Below are positions 35,694-44,466 of a DNA stretch of 45,216 bases, one piece after another. The position numbers were made by a program, and so were the translations under genes. The notes under the pieces were generated by a model. That model was not told the origin of the DNA, searched no databases, and saw only the letters and a program-made list of their open reading frames with translations. This DNA comes from SZAS-103 sp043747745 (GTDB taxonomy: Bacteria > Pseudomonadota > Gammaproteobacteria > Xanthomonadales > Xanthomonadaceae), in NCBI GenBank assembly GCA_043747745.1, contig JAYTOP010000060.1, positions 1-45,216 of the forward strand, written 5' to 3'. The first letter of the stretch is position 1, and each line of letters begins with the position of its first letter.

Positions 35694-36452
35694 GTGATCG
35701 CAGACACCGGCATCGCCACGTTTCCGCCGAGCGTGCGCTTGCGCACGCCGAAGCAGTTCCAGGCAACATTCTCGCAGGGCCGTCGCATCAGCGCGGCCCT
35801 GTTTCGTTTGCATGTGCGCCTGGACGACACCCTGGCCGTTGTTGGTAACGCGCAACCGCCAGCGCGGCGGGGGAGTTCTGTTTCCGAACGCGATGTGCGC
35901 CCAGCCGAAACCTTCGTGGTCGACACCGCGCAACCGCCAGCGCGGCGGGGGAATTCTGTTTCCGAGCGCGATGTGCGATCAACCGGAACCGTCTTGATCG
36001 ACACCGAACGCTCACCTGCGCGGCGAGGAGACTCTGTTTCCGAGGGTGATGTGCGCCCAGCCGAAACCTTCGTGGTCGACACCGTACAAGTGCCAGCGCG
36101 GCCTGAGGATTCTGTTTCCGAACGACTTGTGCGATCGGACGACACGCACTTGATCGACGCGGCTCTGACGCCAGCGCGCCTGGGTATTTCCGTCTCCAAG
36201 CGCGTCGCCGCGCATGCGGTCGAACGCAACCGCATCAAGCGGATTGCGCGCGACAGTTTCCGACGCCTGCGCACACAATTGCCACCCGGCGATTACGTGC
36301 TGCTCGCACAACGCGATGCGGCCGGAGCCCCATCGACGGCGTTGCGCGCGGCGCTTTCCACGCTATGGCAACGCGCTCTCGCGTTGAAGCCAATCCCCGC
36401 AGCCCCCACAATCCCATCCCCGGCGCAGGAGACGGCGGCGGGTTCCGGCTGA
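35694..36452 (+). CDS. rnpA: RNase P protein component with a 104-residue repeat insertion
   Basis: RnpA is the protein subunit of RNase P, which matures tRNA 5' ends. The normal N-terminus is present (RLRTPKQFQATFSQGRR, FRLHVRL), as are the second half PARLGISVSKRVAAHAVERN with the RNR motif (ERNRIKR, residues 177-183) and the helix DSFRRLRTQLPPGDYVLLAQ. Between them, residues 54-157 are four 26-residue repeats of the type PARRGxSVSERDVRPAETF. Each resembles the native PARLGISVSKRV segment that follows. Without them the protein would be 148 residues, the family norm. The repeats keep the frame and contain no stop. The start is GTG 35694. It is unknown whether the extended protein works as such. 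Confidence 0.92.
   Translation: MIADTGIATFPPSVRLRTPKQFQATFSQGRRISAALFRLHVRLDDTLAVVGNAQPPARRGSSVSERDVRPAETFVVDTAQPPARRGNSVSERDVRSTGTVLIDTERSPARRGDSVSEGDVRPAETFVVDTVQVPARPEDSVSERLVRSDDTHLIDAALTPARLGISVSKRVAAHAVERNRIKRIARDSFRRLRTQLPPGDYVLLAQRDAAGAPSTALRAALSTLWQRALALKPIPAAPTIPSPAQETAAGSG
35853..36164 (+). repeat. Four in-frame 78-bp tandem repeats inside rnpA
   Basis: Copies start at 35853, 35931, 36009 and 36087, each exactly 78 bases (26 codons). A partial fifth unit at 36165 is the native rnpA segment. Copies one and two share long identical stretches (CAACCGCCAGCGCGGCGGGG, then TCTGTTTCCGA). Copies three and four are more diverged, so the array is not entirely recent. Copies one and three also share a second half (CCAGCCGAAACCTTCGTGGT), which suggests a two-unit higher-order period. 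Confidence 0.95.
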
Positions 36453-36553
36453 TTCCAGCAGGCTGACTGCAACCGCACCGCTCTCCTCATCGGCCGATAA
36501 CAGCCGACTGACTCACGCCACCAGCAGCAATCCAACGCGAAGAATCGAATCCG

Positions 36554-38287
36554 ATGAATCAAACCCGCACGTTTCTGGTCGTCGCATGGCTGATGCTGGC
36601 CTTCTTCATCGGGCAAGCCTGGCAGCAGGATCACGCCACGCCGACAGCAGGTAACGCAGTGGTCGGTTCGACTGTAGTTGCCGCACCGACCGCCGGCTTG
36701 AACGCCAATGTTCCGGGCCCAACCCCGGGCGTGCCAACGGCCAACGCGCCAGCGCCCTTGTCGCCAGTTGGGGTGCCCGCTGCAGACGCCCCGGCCCCCA
36801 TCATTGCTGCTCCCCCGGTCGCCCTTAGCAATGACCTGCTGCGTCTGCGCATCGATCCGCGCGGTGCGAGCGTGGTTGGTGCCGAGTTGCTGGCTTACGG
36901 ACAGATCAGTGCACGCAACAGCACGCCGGTGAAACTGCTCGACAACGCGATGGCGGACTACTTCGTCGCCGAATCCGGCCTGGTCAATGCGGATCCGCAC
37001 GCACCCAATCACGTCCCCAATCATGAGTCGGTGTACCAGGTCGAGGGTGGAACGATCGACAAGGCACTGGCGCAAGGTACGGACAGCGTCGCGCAATCCT
37101 TCCTCTGGACCGAGCCGAGCGGCATGCAGGTGCGCAAGACTTACACGCTCAAGCGCGGCAGCTATGTGATCGGCATGCACGAAGAGATCCGCAACAACGG
37201 CGCCATTGCGTGGACCGGCAATGACTACCGCCAGCTGCGTCGGGTTCCGCCGATCATCAAGAAGACCGGCGGCCTGAGCAATCCGGAGTCCTTCAGCTTC
37301 GTCGGCGCCGCGTGGTACAGCCCCGAAGACAAATACGAAACCCGCGCCCTGACCAAGTACGACCAGCCGCTCGACAAGACCGTGACCGGCGGCTGGATGG
37401 CGATGGTGCAGCACTACTTCCTCGCCGCGTGGATTCCCGATCCGAAGGAGCCGGCAACGCTCTCGATCGCGACCGATGCGGCGAATGGCGGATCGATCTA
37501 TCGCATCATCTCGAAGGGGCCCGTCCTGCAAATCCCGGCAGGCGGCAGTCGCAGCATCGATGCGCGTCTGTATGTCGGGCCCGAGTTGCAGGACGTGTTG
37601 CCATCGGTCGCGCCCGGACTCGGACTGACCGTCGACTACGGCTGGTTCACGATCTTCGCGGGGCCGCTGTACTGGTTGCTGTCCAAGTTGCACTCGCTGC
37701 TGGGCAACTGGGGCTGGTCGATCATCGCGCTGGTGCTGCTGATCAAGCTCGCGATGTTCAAGCTGTCCGAAGCGCAGTACAAGAGCATGGCCAAACTGCG
37801 TGCCGTGCAGCCGCGGCTGGAGGCGCTCAAGGAGCGTTACGGCGACGACAAGCAGCAGTACCAGATGGCGATGATGGAGTTGTACAAGAAGGAGAAGATC
37901 AATCCGGCCGGTGGTTGCCTGCCGATGCTGGTGCAGATCCCGATCTTCTTCGCGCTCTATCGCGTGCTGCTCTACAGCGTGGAGCTGCGGCATGCGCCGT
38001 GGTTCGGCTGGATCCACAGCCTGACCGATCCGGATCCGTATTTTGTGCTGCCCGTGCTGAACGCGCTCGTGATGTTCGTGACCCAGCGGCTGACCCCGTC
38101 GCCGGGCATGGACCCGATGCAGAAGAAGATGATGCAGATGATGCCGGTGGTGATGGGCGTGATGTTCCTGTTCTTCCCGGCCGGCCTGGTGCTGTACTGG
38201 GTCACCAATGGCGGCCTCGGCCTGCTCCAGCAGTGGTGGCTGATGCGCAAGCACGGGACGCCGGGCGCGGTCGTCGTGCGCAAATAA
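36554..38287 (+). CDS. yidC: Membrane protein insertase YidC
   Basis: A 577-residue inner-membrane insertase that works with or without SecYEG. An N-terminal helix (TFLVVAWLMLAFFIGQAW) and a Pro/Ala-rich linker precede the periplasmic beta domain. The conserved core has five helices (YGWFTIFAGPLYWLLSKLHS, then NWGWSIIALVLLIKLAMF) and the motifs YKSMAKLRAVQPRLEALKERYG and NPAGGCLPMLVQIPIFFALY. The start is ATG 36554. The small yidD gene often found between rnpA and yidC is absent. Only 101 bases separate them, without a coding frame of that type. Confidence 0.97.
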   Translation: MNQTRTFLVVAWLMLAFFIGQAWQQDHATPTAGNAVVGSTVVAAPTAGLNANVPGPTPGVPTANAPAPLSPVGVPAADAPAPIIAAPPVALSNDLLRLRIDPRGASVVGAELLAYGQISARNSTPVKLLDNAMADYFVAESGLVNADPHAPNHVPNHESVYQVEGGTIDKALAQGTDSVAQSFLWTEPSGMQVRKTYTLKRGSYVIGMHEEIRNNGAIAWTGNDYRQLRRVPPIIKKTGGLSNPESFSFVGAAWYSPEDKYETRALTKYDQPLDKTVTGGWMAMVQHYFLAAWIPDPKEPATLSIATDAANGGSIYRIISKGPVLQIPAGGSRSIDARLYVGPELQDVLPSVAPGLGLTVDYGWFTIFAGPLYWLLSKLHSLLGNWGWSIIALVLLIKLAMFKLSEAQYKSMAKLRAVQPRLEALKERYGDDKQQYQMAMMELYKKEKINPAGGCLPMLVQIPIFFALYRVLLYSVELRHAPWFGWIHSLTDPDPYFVLPVLNALVMFVTQRLTPSPGMDPMQKKMMQMMPVVMGVMFLFFPAGLVLYWVTNGGLGLLQQWWLMRKHGTPGAVVVRK

Positions 38288-38326
38288 CGCCACGGGTGTT
38301 TCGGCACCGGTTGATCGATACAACAC

Positions 38327-39667
38327 ATGCAAGCGACCGACACCATCGCCGCCATCGCTACTGCTCCGGGCGCAGGCGGGATCGGAATTGTGCGCTTGTC
38401 GGGGCCGCGAGCGCTTGCGATCGGGGAATCGCTGAGCGCCATCAGGTTGCGTCCGCGTCATGCACATTACGCGGTGTTCCGCGATGATCGCGATGAAATC
38501 ATCGACGATGGCATCGTATTGAGCTTTCCGGCACCGCACTCCTACACCGGCGAGGATGTCGTCGAATTGCAGGCGCACGGTAGTCCGGCGCTGCTGCAAC
38601 AACTGCTGCAACGCTGCCTCAACCTTGGAGCACGCGCAGCGCGGCCCGGCGAATTCACCGAGCGCGCCTGGCTGAACCACAAACTCGATCTCGTCCAGGC
38701 CGAAGCGGTCGCCGATCTGATTGCCGCCGGGAGCGCGGCTGCGGCGCGTGCCGCAAGACGCTCGCTCGATGGCGTGTTCTCGGCACGCGTGGATGTATTA
38801 CTAGCCGCATTGACCGCGCTGCGCGTGCACATCGAAGCGGCGATCGATTTTCCCGAGGAAGAAATCGACTTCCTCGCCGATGCCGATCTGCAGCATAGGC
38901 TCAATGGAGTGCTGGCCGAACATGCCGCACTGCTCGCCGAGGCCGCGCGCGGCCAGCGCCTGCGCGACGGCTTGCACGTGGTCATCGTCGGCGCGCCGAA
39001 TGTCGGCAAATCCAGCCTGCTCAATGCGCTGGCTGGCAATGATCGCGCGATCGTCACACCGGTACCCGGGACCACCCGCGACCTGTTGCGTGAAAGCGTG
39101 CGTCTGGATGGTGTCGAACTGACCCTGGTGGATACCGCCGGCCTGCGCGCATCGGGCGATGCGATCGAAATGGAAGGTATGCGCCGCGCACGCGATGAAC
39201 TCGCGAAGGCCGATCTGGTGCTTGCGGTCGTGGATGCGCGCGAACCGGTTGCGGCGCGAACCGGCCTGGCCGCTGAACTCGCCACCGCGCCGCATGTGCT
39301 GTGGTTGCACAACAAGGCGGACCTGCTGGAGCTGGCGGTGCTGCCAACCGCAACGCCAGACCAACTCTGGCTGTCGGCGTACAGCGGCTGCAACCTCGAC
39401 ATGTTGCGTCAGTACCTGCGCTTGGCGGCTGGAGACGGCGAAGGCGCGGCCGGCGCGTTCAGCGCGCGCGCGCGGCATGTGGACGCTTTGCGCAGGGTTG
39501 GGATGCATCTGGATTCCGCCAGGAACCGGTTGCGTATCGATCGAGTGGGCGAGTTGGCGGCGGAGGAGCTGCGGTTGGGGCAGGAGGTCCTGGGCGAAAT
39601 CACTGGAGCAACCAGCAGCGACGATTTGCTGGGGGCGATCTTTTCGAGCTTCTGTATCGGTAAGTGA
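38327..39667 (+). CDS. mnmE: tRNA modification GTPase MnmE
   Basis: MnmE, with MnmG, modifies the wobble uridine of certain tRNAs. The N-terminal folate-binding domain begins DTIAAIATAPGAGGIGIVRL. The helical domain encloses a G domain with G1 GAPNVGKSSLLN, G2 VPGTTRD, G3 DTAGLR and G4 NKAD. The C-terminus ends in the catalytic-cysteine motif CIGK. At 446 residues it is normal. The ATG at 38327 is 39 bases after yidC. Confidence 0.97.
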   Translation: MQATDTIAAIATAPGAGGIGIVRLSGPRALAIGESLSAIRLRPRHAHYAVFRDDRDEIIDDGIVLSFPAPHSYTGEDVVELQAHGSPALLQQLLQRCLNLGARAARPGEFTERAWLNHKLDLVQAEAVADLIAAGSAAAARAARRSLDGVFSARVDVLLAALTALRVHIEAAIDFPEEEIDFLADADLQHRLNGVLAEHAALLAEAARGQRLRDGLHVVIVGAPNVGKSSLLNALAGNDRAIVTPVPGTTRDLLRESVRLDGVELTLVDTAGLRASGDAIEMEGMRRARDELAKADLVLAVVDAREPVAARTGLAAELATAPHVLWLHNKADLLELAVLPTATPDQLWLSAYSGCNLDMLRQYLRLAAGDGEGAAGAFSARARHVDALRRVGMHLDSARNRLRIDRVGELAAEELRLGQEVLGEITGATSSDDLLGAIFSSFCIGK

Positions 39668-39735
39668 CACGACGCACACCATTCAGGAAAAATCTGGTTA
39701 AACTCAAACTAACGACTCGCCTCAGGGGGTGTTTC

Positions 39736-40749
39736 ATGACGCATCAATCGATCACGGCAAGCTGGCGGCATGCAACCTTGGCCGCCGCGATCGTCGCGGC
39801 GCTCGGCATGACCGCTTGCGGAAAGAAGACAGCGCCTGCGGTGCCAACGGCAGGAGAACCAGCGGCTTCCGCAAGCACGACGGCAGCGCCTGCAGCGGCA
39901 GTCGAAACCGACGCCGACCTGCTGACCAAAGCCAAGACCGCCTTCAACGAAAAGCGCTTGTATGCGCCAGCGGGCAACAACGCGATCGAATACTACCTCG
40001 CACTGCGCCAGCGCAATCCGAAGGATCAGAGTACGAACGATGCGCTGAGCGACCTCTTCACCTACGCGATGATCGCGACCGAGCAGAACCTCAAGAAGGG
40101 CGACGAGCCCGGGCGCGTCGAGGCTGCGCGCATCTTCGCGCTGCTCGAGCGCGTGGATACCAATGCGCCATCGTTGCCGCGTCTGCGCACGATGATGCAG
40201 AAGGAGGCTGGCGACGAACTCAAGCTGCAGCAGGATACGGCCAAGAAAGCGCAGGAAGATCTGGCCAAGAAGACCGAGGCGGACAAGCTCGCCGCCGCCG
40301 CGAAAGCAGCGCAACAGGCCGCGCCGACCCAGACAACCGGCACCCCGCCGACGACAACGCCGACGACAACGCCCACATCCGGCCCGGCGCAATCGCGCCC
40401 CGCGCCGACGCAGGTAGCGACTCCCGCACCAGCGCCAGTTGAACCAGCGCCAGTACCAGTGCCAACACCTGCACCACCCAAGCCCGTGCACGCAGGCTTG
40501 CCCGATGTCGTCAGCAGCGTGCAACCGGTGTATCCGCGCGAAGCGCTACGCGATAACGTATCCGGCGAGGTCACGGTCTCGTTCACGGTCAACCCCGACG
40601 GCAGCGTCAGTGGAGCCACTGTGGTCAGCGCCAATCCACGGCACGTGTTCGATACGGCTGCGCTCGAAGCGATCCGGAAATGGCGTTTCGAGGCATCGAG
40701 CGAATCGGCAACCGGGCGCCGCACCTTTGCCTTCAATCCGGGCAACTGA
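39736..40749 (+). CDS. Lipoprotein with TonB-type C-terminal domain
   Basis: A 337-residue protein. The signal sequence ends in a lipobox (GMTAC, Cys28), so it should be lipid-anchored. A helical region (residues 55-170, TPR-like, with DLLTKAKTAFNEKRLYAPAG) is followed by a charged coiled coil (KKAQEDLAKKTEADKL), a long Thr/Pro/Ala linker and a TonB C-terminal domain (VQPVYPREALRDNVSGEVTV, ALEAIRKWRF). Normal TonB has an inner-membrane helix instead of a lipid anchor, so it may not transduce energy through ExbB/ExbD and may bind receptors or the wall. AGGGGGT precedes the ATG at 39736. A terminator-like hairpin follows. Confidence 0.85.
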   Translation: MTHQSITASWRHATLAAAIVAALGMTACGKKTAPAVPTAGEPAASASTTAAPAAAVETDADLLTKAKTAFNEKRLYAPAGNNAIEYYLALRQRNPKDQSTNDALSDLFTYAMIATEQNLKKGDEPGRVEAARIFALLERVDTNAPSLPRLRTMMQKEAGDELKLQQDTAKKAQEDLAKKTEADKLAAAAKAAQQAAPTQTTGTPPTTTPTTTPTSGPAQSRPAPTQVATPAPAPVEPAPVPVPTPAPPKPVHAGLPDVVSSVQPVYPREALRDNVSGEVTVSFTVNPDGSVSGATVVSANPRHVFDTAALEAIRKWRFEASSESATGRRTFAFNPGN

Positions 40750-40781
40750 TCGGCACGCGCCATTTGCAAGAGAGTTCACAT

Positions 40782-40804
40782 GAAGCCGGCCTGATGCCGG
40801 CTTC
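40782..40804. terminator. Hairpin between convergent genes
   Basis: A perfect 9-bp stem GAAGCCGGC/GCCGGCTTC with loop CTGAT lies between the lipoprotein stop and the ABC permease stop. The following GTTGT is a poor T run, so efficiency is uncertain. Confidence 0.6.
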
Positions 40805-40857
40805 GTTGTCTGCGGACCTGCTGCATCCAGGCCTGCGCGCGACCAAGTACGGGTCGC

Positions 40858-42042
40858 CTATGCCGAGATCGCGAGTTTCTCGCGGTGGTACAGGCGCGCG
40901 GCGATCAACCACAACAATGCGCCGAGCCCGAAGCCGACCGACAAATACACGGCCCATTCGTTCGCGGTCACGGTTTCCATCCGCAGCAGTTTCATGATCA
41001 GCTGGTTCTGCGCCAGGAACGGCACCGCGAATTGCCACAGCTGGGTCTTGACCGGGTTCACCATCAGCAGGATGGTCGGGATCATCGGCAACAGCATCAA
41101 TACGCTCATGTAGCTCTGCGCTTCCTTGACGCTCTTGGCCGAGGCCGCGATCAGGGTCAGCAGGGTGGTGCCGAGCAACACGACCGGCACCAGCACGATC
41201 AGCAACTTCAGCATCGTCACGATTGACACATCGAGCTTGACGCCAATCTGCGGAGCGAACTGGAAGCTGAGCTTGAACGCGATCAAGGTCAGCACGAGGC
41301 TGAACATGCCGAACACGCACGCCGCTGCGATCTTGCCGCTCATGATCGCCGCGCGCGCTGAAGGCGTGGCCAGCAAGGGTTCCAGCGATTGCCGTTCGCG
41401 CTCGCCCGCAGTCGCGTCGATGACCAGATACGCGCCGCCGAGGAAGCCGCTGAGAATCAGCAGGTAGGGCAGGAACGACAGCGCGACGCCGCGCCGGCTT
41501 TCCGGCGTCGACAGGTCGCGATGCGCGATGCGGACCGGTTTCGCCACGGTCGGGCTGACTCCGCGTGCAACCAGGCGCAATGAACCGACGGTATCGCTGT
41601 AAGCCTGCAACAGGGATTCCAGTCGCTGCACCGGAATCCCCGCATCCTGCCGTGACGAGTCGTCAATGATTTCCAGCCGCGCCGGCAGTCCATTGCGCCA
41701 GTCCTCGGGATAATCCTTGCCGATCGACAGGATCACGTCGCGATCCTGGTTGCGGATCGCAGCATCGGCATCGGCCGGTGGCGGCAGCACATCAACGTTC
41801 TGTCCGCCGAGCCACGCGACCAGATTCGGCGCGTACTGCGCGCCGACCACGGGCAGCTCCAGCGGTTTTTCGAGCTGGCTGCTGACCCGGTTCTGCGCCA
41901 TCGAACTCATGCCCAGGATCAGTACCGGCATCAGCACCGGACCCATCAGCAACGCGACGCGGATCGTGCGCTTGTCGCGGAACAGGTCGCGCAGTTCCTT
42001 GACCATCACAGTGATCATGGCGCTGATCGAATGGTTGTTCAT
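40858..42042 (-). CDS. ABC-2 type permease, NatB-like
   Basis: A 394-residue permease with the ABC-2/NatB layout: an N-terminal helix (VALLMGPVLMPVLILGM), a large extracytoplasmic domain (residues about 50-190), then five or six helices including FLPYLLILSGFLGGAYLVID. The conserved ATAGERERQSLEPLLATPS loop couples to the ATPase. It is the last gene of a five-gene chain. Its ATG at 42042 overlaps the ATPase stop by ATGA. Exported substrate unknown. NatAB relatives export sodium or small compounds. Confidence 0.88.
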   Translation of the reverse strand: MNNHSISAMITVMVKELRDLFRDKRTIRVALLMGPVLMPVLILGMSSMAQNRVSSQLEKPLELPVVGAQYAPNLVAWLGGQNVDVLPPPADADAAIRNQDRDVILSIGKDYPEDWRNGLPARLEIIDDSSRQDAGIPVQRLESLLQAYSDTVGSLRLVARGVSPTVAKPVRIAHRDLSTPESRRGVALSFLPYLLILSGFLGGAYLVIDATAGERERQSLEPLLATPSARAAIMSGKIAAACVFGMFSLVLTLIAFKLSFQFAPQIGVKLDVSIVTMLKLLIVLVPVVLLGTTLLTLIAASAKSVKEAQSYMSVLMLLPMIPTILLMVNPVKTQLWQFAVPFLAQNQLIMKLLRMETVTANEWAVYLSVGFGLGALLWLIAARLYHREKLAISA

Positions 42043-42785
42043 GCGTGCAGTCCTTCGCCCGATCCGATCGCCTTGACGAAGGCGTCTTCGAGATTGTCCT
42101 CGCCGGTCTGCGCGCGCAGTTCGGCGGCGGTTCCCTGCGCGACGACGCGGCCCTTCGCGATCACCACGATGCGATCGCAGAGCGCGGCGACCTCCTGCAT
42201 GATGTGGCTGGAGAAGATCACGCAGCGCCCTTCCGCGCGCAGGCCGTGCAGGAATTCGCGTAGGCCGCGCGTGGTCATCACGTCGAGGCCATTGGTCGGT
42301 TCGTCGAGGATCACGTTCATCGGATCGTGCACCAGCGCGCGCGCGATCGCGGTCTTGGTGCGCTGGCCCTGCGAGAAGCCTTCGGTCTGACGATCGAGGA
42401 AATCGTCCATGTCCAGCGCCTTCGACAACAGCGCGATGCGTGCGGCAATCTCGCTTTCGCGCATCTGGTGCAGGCGGCCGAAGTAGGCGATGTTCTCGCG
42501 CGCGGTGAGCCGTTTGTACACGCCGCGCGCATCGGGCAGCACGCCGAGTCGGCGGCGTACCGCTTCGGCATCGCGCACCGAATCGAAGCCATCCACGGCG
42601 ACCGTACCCGGATCGGGTTTCATCAGCGTGTAGAGCATGCGCAGCGTGGTGGTCTTGCCCGCGCCATTGGGCCCGAGCAGGCCGGTGATTTCGCCGTCGT
42701 TGGCGACGAAACTCACATCGTCCACCGCGACGACCTTGCCGGTCTTGCTGGCGAATGACTTGTGCAGATTTTTGGCTTCGATCAT
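42039..42785 (-). CDS. ABC transporter ATP-binding protein, NatA-like
   Basis: A 248-residue ATPase with a Walker A (GLLGPNGAGKTTTLRML), Q-loop region, signature EGFSQGQRTKTAIARALVHD (FSQGQ in place of LSGGQ), Walker B VILDEPTNGLDV and the switch histidine FSSHIMQEV. It pairs with the downstream permease. The ATG at 42785 overlaps the hydrolase stop (ATGA 42782-42785), and its own stop overlaps the permease start, so production is stoichiometrically coupled. Confidence 0.95.
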   Translation of the reverse strand: MIEAKNLHKSFASKTGKVVAVDDVSFVANDGEITGLLGPNGAGKTTTLRMLYTLMKPDPGTVAVDGFDSVRDAEAVRRRLGVLPDARGVYKRLTARENIAYFGRLHQMRESEIAARIALLSKALDMDDFLDRQTEGFSQGQRTKTAIARALVHDPMNVILDEPTNGLDVMTTRGLREFLHGLRAEGRCVIFSSHIMQEVAALCDRIVVIAKGRVVAQGTAAELRAQTGEDNLEDAFVKAIGSGEGLHA

Positions 42786-44269
42786 GGCTCCCACCCGCTA
42801 TAACTCGTGAAAGGCGGCGCGTACGGCAACTTGTCCAGGCAATGCGCGTCGAGCGATGTCGCATCGGCGGTGTCGAGGAAGCGTGCCATCAGTTTCGGCA
42901 TGCAGCCGACCGGGATCACGTTGTGTCCCTGCCCGCGCAGGACCAGCAGGCGGCCGTGGCTGAGGTTCTTCACGACCTGCTGTCCGTAGCGCGGCGGAGT
43001 GACCGGGTCGAACTCGCCTTCAAGCACCAGGAATGGCAGGTCGCTGACCAATGGCGCGTGGAAGTCGGTCGGGCGCTGGCCGTGCGGCCACACGGCGCAC
43101 TGCGCGCGCAGGGTTTCGACCATTTCATTGCCCAACACGCTGTCGGCATAAGCAGGATCGGCCTTGAGTCCGTCCGCGTCCTCGCTGCACATCACCGACA
43201 ACTGCATGCCCGCCGACAGGGTTTCGCCGAGGTTGCCGCTGACCAGTTTCGCTTGCGCCATCAGCGGCTCATAGCGGCCTTTCGATGCTTCCGACAAGGT
43301 CAGCGGCAACGACGCGGCGAGCACCGGCAGATAGGCGTACATCCGTGCGACCAGTGCCAGATGTCCGCGCGTGAGATTTTCCTGGTGCGCCTCGCCGGTC
43401 AGCGGATCCCGGTAGTTCACCGGAACGGGTTTGGCCTTGAGTAGTGCGAGCAAGGCGGCCAGGTTTGCGCGCGGATCGCCCATGCGCTCGGCGCAGTGCG
43501 GCGTTTTCTTGCACAGGTCGAAGCCCATCGTCAGTGCGTCTTCGAGATTGCGCGCGAAATCGTTGCCGAGAATCAACTCGTTCGGTGCCACGCTGTCGAG
43601 TACGACCGCCCGGGTGTGGCTCGGATAACGGCGCGCGTAATGTTGGGCGACGCGGGTGCCGTAGGAAATGCCGACCAGATTGATCTGCGACGCGCCGATC
43701 GCCGTGCGCACCGCATCGAGATCGCGGATCGCGTCGCTGGTGGTATAGAAACGCAGGTCGGATTTGGTCGACAGCGCATCGCGACAACGGATCGTGAAAC
43801 GGCGCACGACATCGGGGTTGTCCGAAGCCTGCTCATCGACGCTGCTCTTGTCGCCCTCGTTGTTCTTGCATGCAAGCAGGTTGGAGCCACCGGTACCGCG
43901 CTGATCGACCAGGATCACGGCGCGCTTCTTCAGAGTTTCGCCGAACGCAGGTGCGATGCCCGGATACGAATCCAGCGCCGACTGGCCGGGGCCGCCAGCG
44001 AGCATGAACACCGGATCGGGCGCGCCGTCGTTGTGCGCCGGAAGCCACGCGATTGCGAGCTGGATCTTGCGGCCATCGGGGTGCGAGTAATCCTCCGGCA
44101 CGGACATGTGCGTGCATTGCGCCTCGACCGTCGCGGTCGAGGATTTCGGTGCCAGCGTGCACGGCTGGAACTCCAGGGTGCCGAGCTTGCGCGCCTGCGC
44201 CGTAGCGCAAGCAAGCAACGCGACCGCCAGCAAGCTGCTGGCCATGCGAGCGTGATGGTGGATCGTCAT
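42782..44269 (-). CDS. Secreted alpha/beta hydrolase, tripeptidyl aminopeptidase-like
   Basis: A 495-residue exported hydrolase. A signal peptide (MASSLLAVALLACATAQA) precedes an alpha/beta fold with the oxyanion segment LAGGPGQSALDS, VDQRGTGGSNLLAC, the nucleophile Ser202 in VGISYGTRVAQH, the acid in LEGEFDPVTPPRYG and the histidine in RGQGHNVIP. This is the pattern of the TAP/prolyl aminopeptidase group (S33). Cys residues could form periplasmic disulfides. It is coupled by ATGA overlaps to the XRE repressor upstream and the ABC ATPase downstream, so it may process a peptide or ester linked to that transporter. This link is inferred from context. Confidence 0.9.
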   Translation of the reverse strand: MTIHHHARMASSLLAVALLACATAQARKLGTLEFQPCTLAPKSSTATVEAQCTHMSVPEDYSHPDGRKIQLAIAWLPAHNDGAPDPVFMLAGGPGQSALDSYPGIAPAFGETLKKRAVILVDQRGTGGSNLLACKNNEGDKSSVDEQASDNPDVVRRFTIRCRDALSTKSDLRFYTTSDAIRDLDAVRTAIGASQINLVGISYGTRVAQHYARRYPSHTRAVVLDSVAPNELILGNDFARNLEDALTMGFDLCKKTPHCAERMGDPRANLAALLALLKAKPVPVNYRDPLTGEAHQENLTRGHLALVARMYAYLPVLAASLPLTLSEASKGRYEPLMAQAKLVSGNLGETLSAGMQLSVMCSEDADGLKADPAYADSVLGNEMVETLRAQCAVWPHGQRPTDFHAPLVSDLPFLVLEGEFDPVTPPRYGQQVVKNLSHGRLLVLRGQGHNVIPVGCMPKLMARFLDTADATSLDAHCLDKLPYAPPFTSYSGWEP

Positions 44270-44466
44270 GCCGACTCCTCGGGCAGGAAGATGGTTTCGA
44301 TGCGCTTGCCGAACATACGCGCAATCTTGAAGGCCAGCGGCAGGCTTGGATCGTACTTGCCGGTCTCGATCGCGTTGACGGTCTGCCGCGACACATCGAG
44401 CAATTCGGCCAGCTGCGCCTGCGACCAGCGCTGGTTTTCGCGGAGTTCGCGCACCCGGTTGTTCAT
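44266..44466 (-). CDS. Small XRE-family transcriptional repressor
   Basis: A 66-residue protein that is almost only a Cro/CI-type helix-turn-helix: RELRENQRWSQAQLAELLDV and SRQTVNAIETGKYDPSLPLA, ending in MFGKRIETIFLPEE. Such YozG-like regulators often sit with a small membrane protein and control their own operon. Both ends overlap neighbours by ATGA. The paired palindromes upstream of the operon are the obvious candidate operators. Confidence 0.93.
   Translation of the reverse strand: MNNRVRELRENQRWSQAQLAELLDVSRQTVNAIETGKYDPSLPLAFKIARMFGKRIETIFLPEESA

Noticed and set aside
35853..36164. CRISPR array reading of the 78-base periodic sequence
   Set aside because: There are no variable spacers between short constant repeats. 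The entire 78-base unit repeats and is an open frame continuous with rnpA.
36293..38680. A 795-codon open frame on the minus strand opposite yidC and mnmE
   Set aside because: It is the antisense shadow of two certain genes in GC-rich DNA. It is His/Arg/Gln-rich with no family motif or ribosome-binding site.
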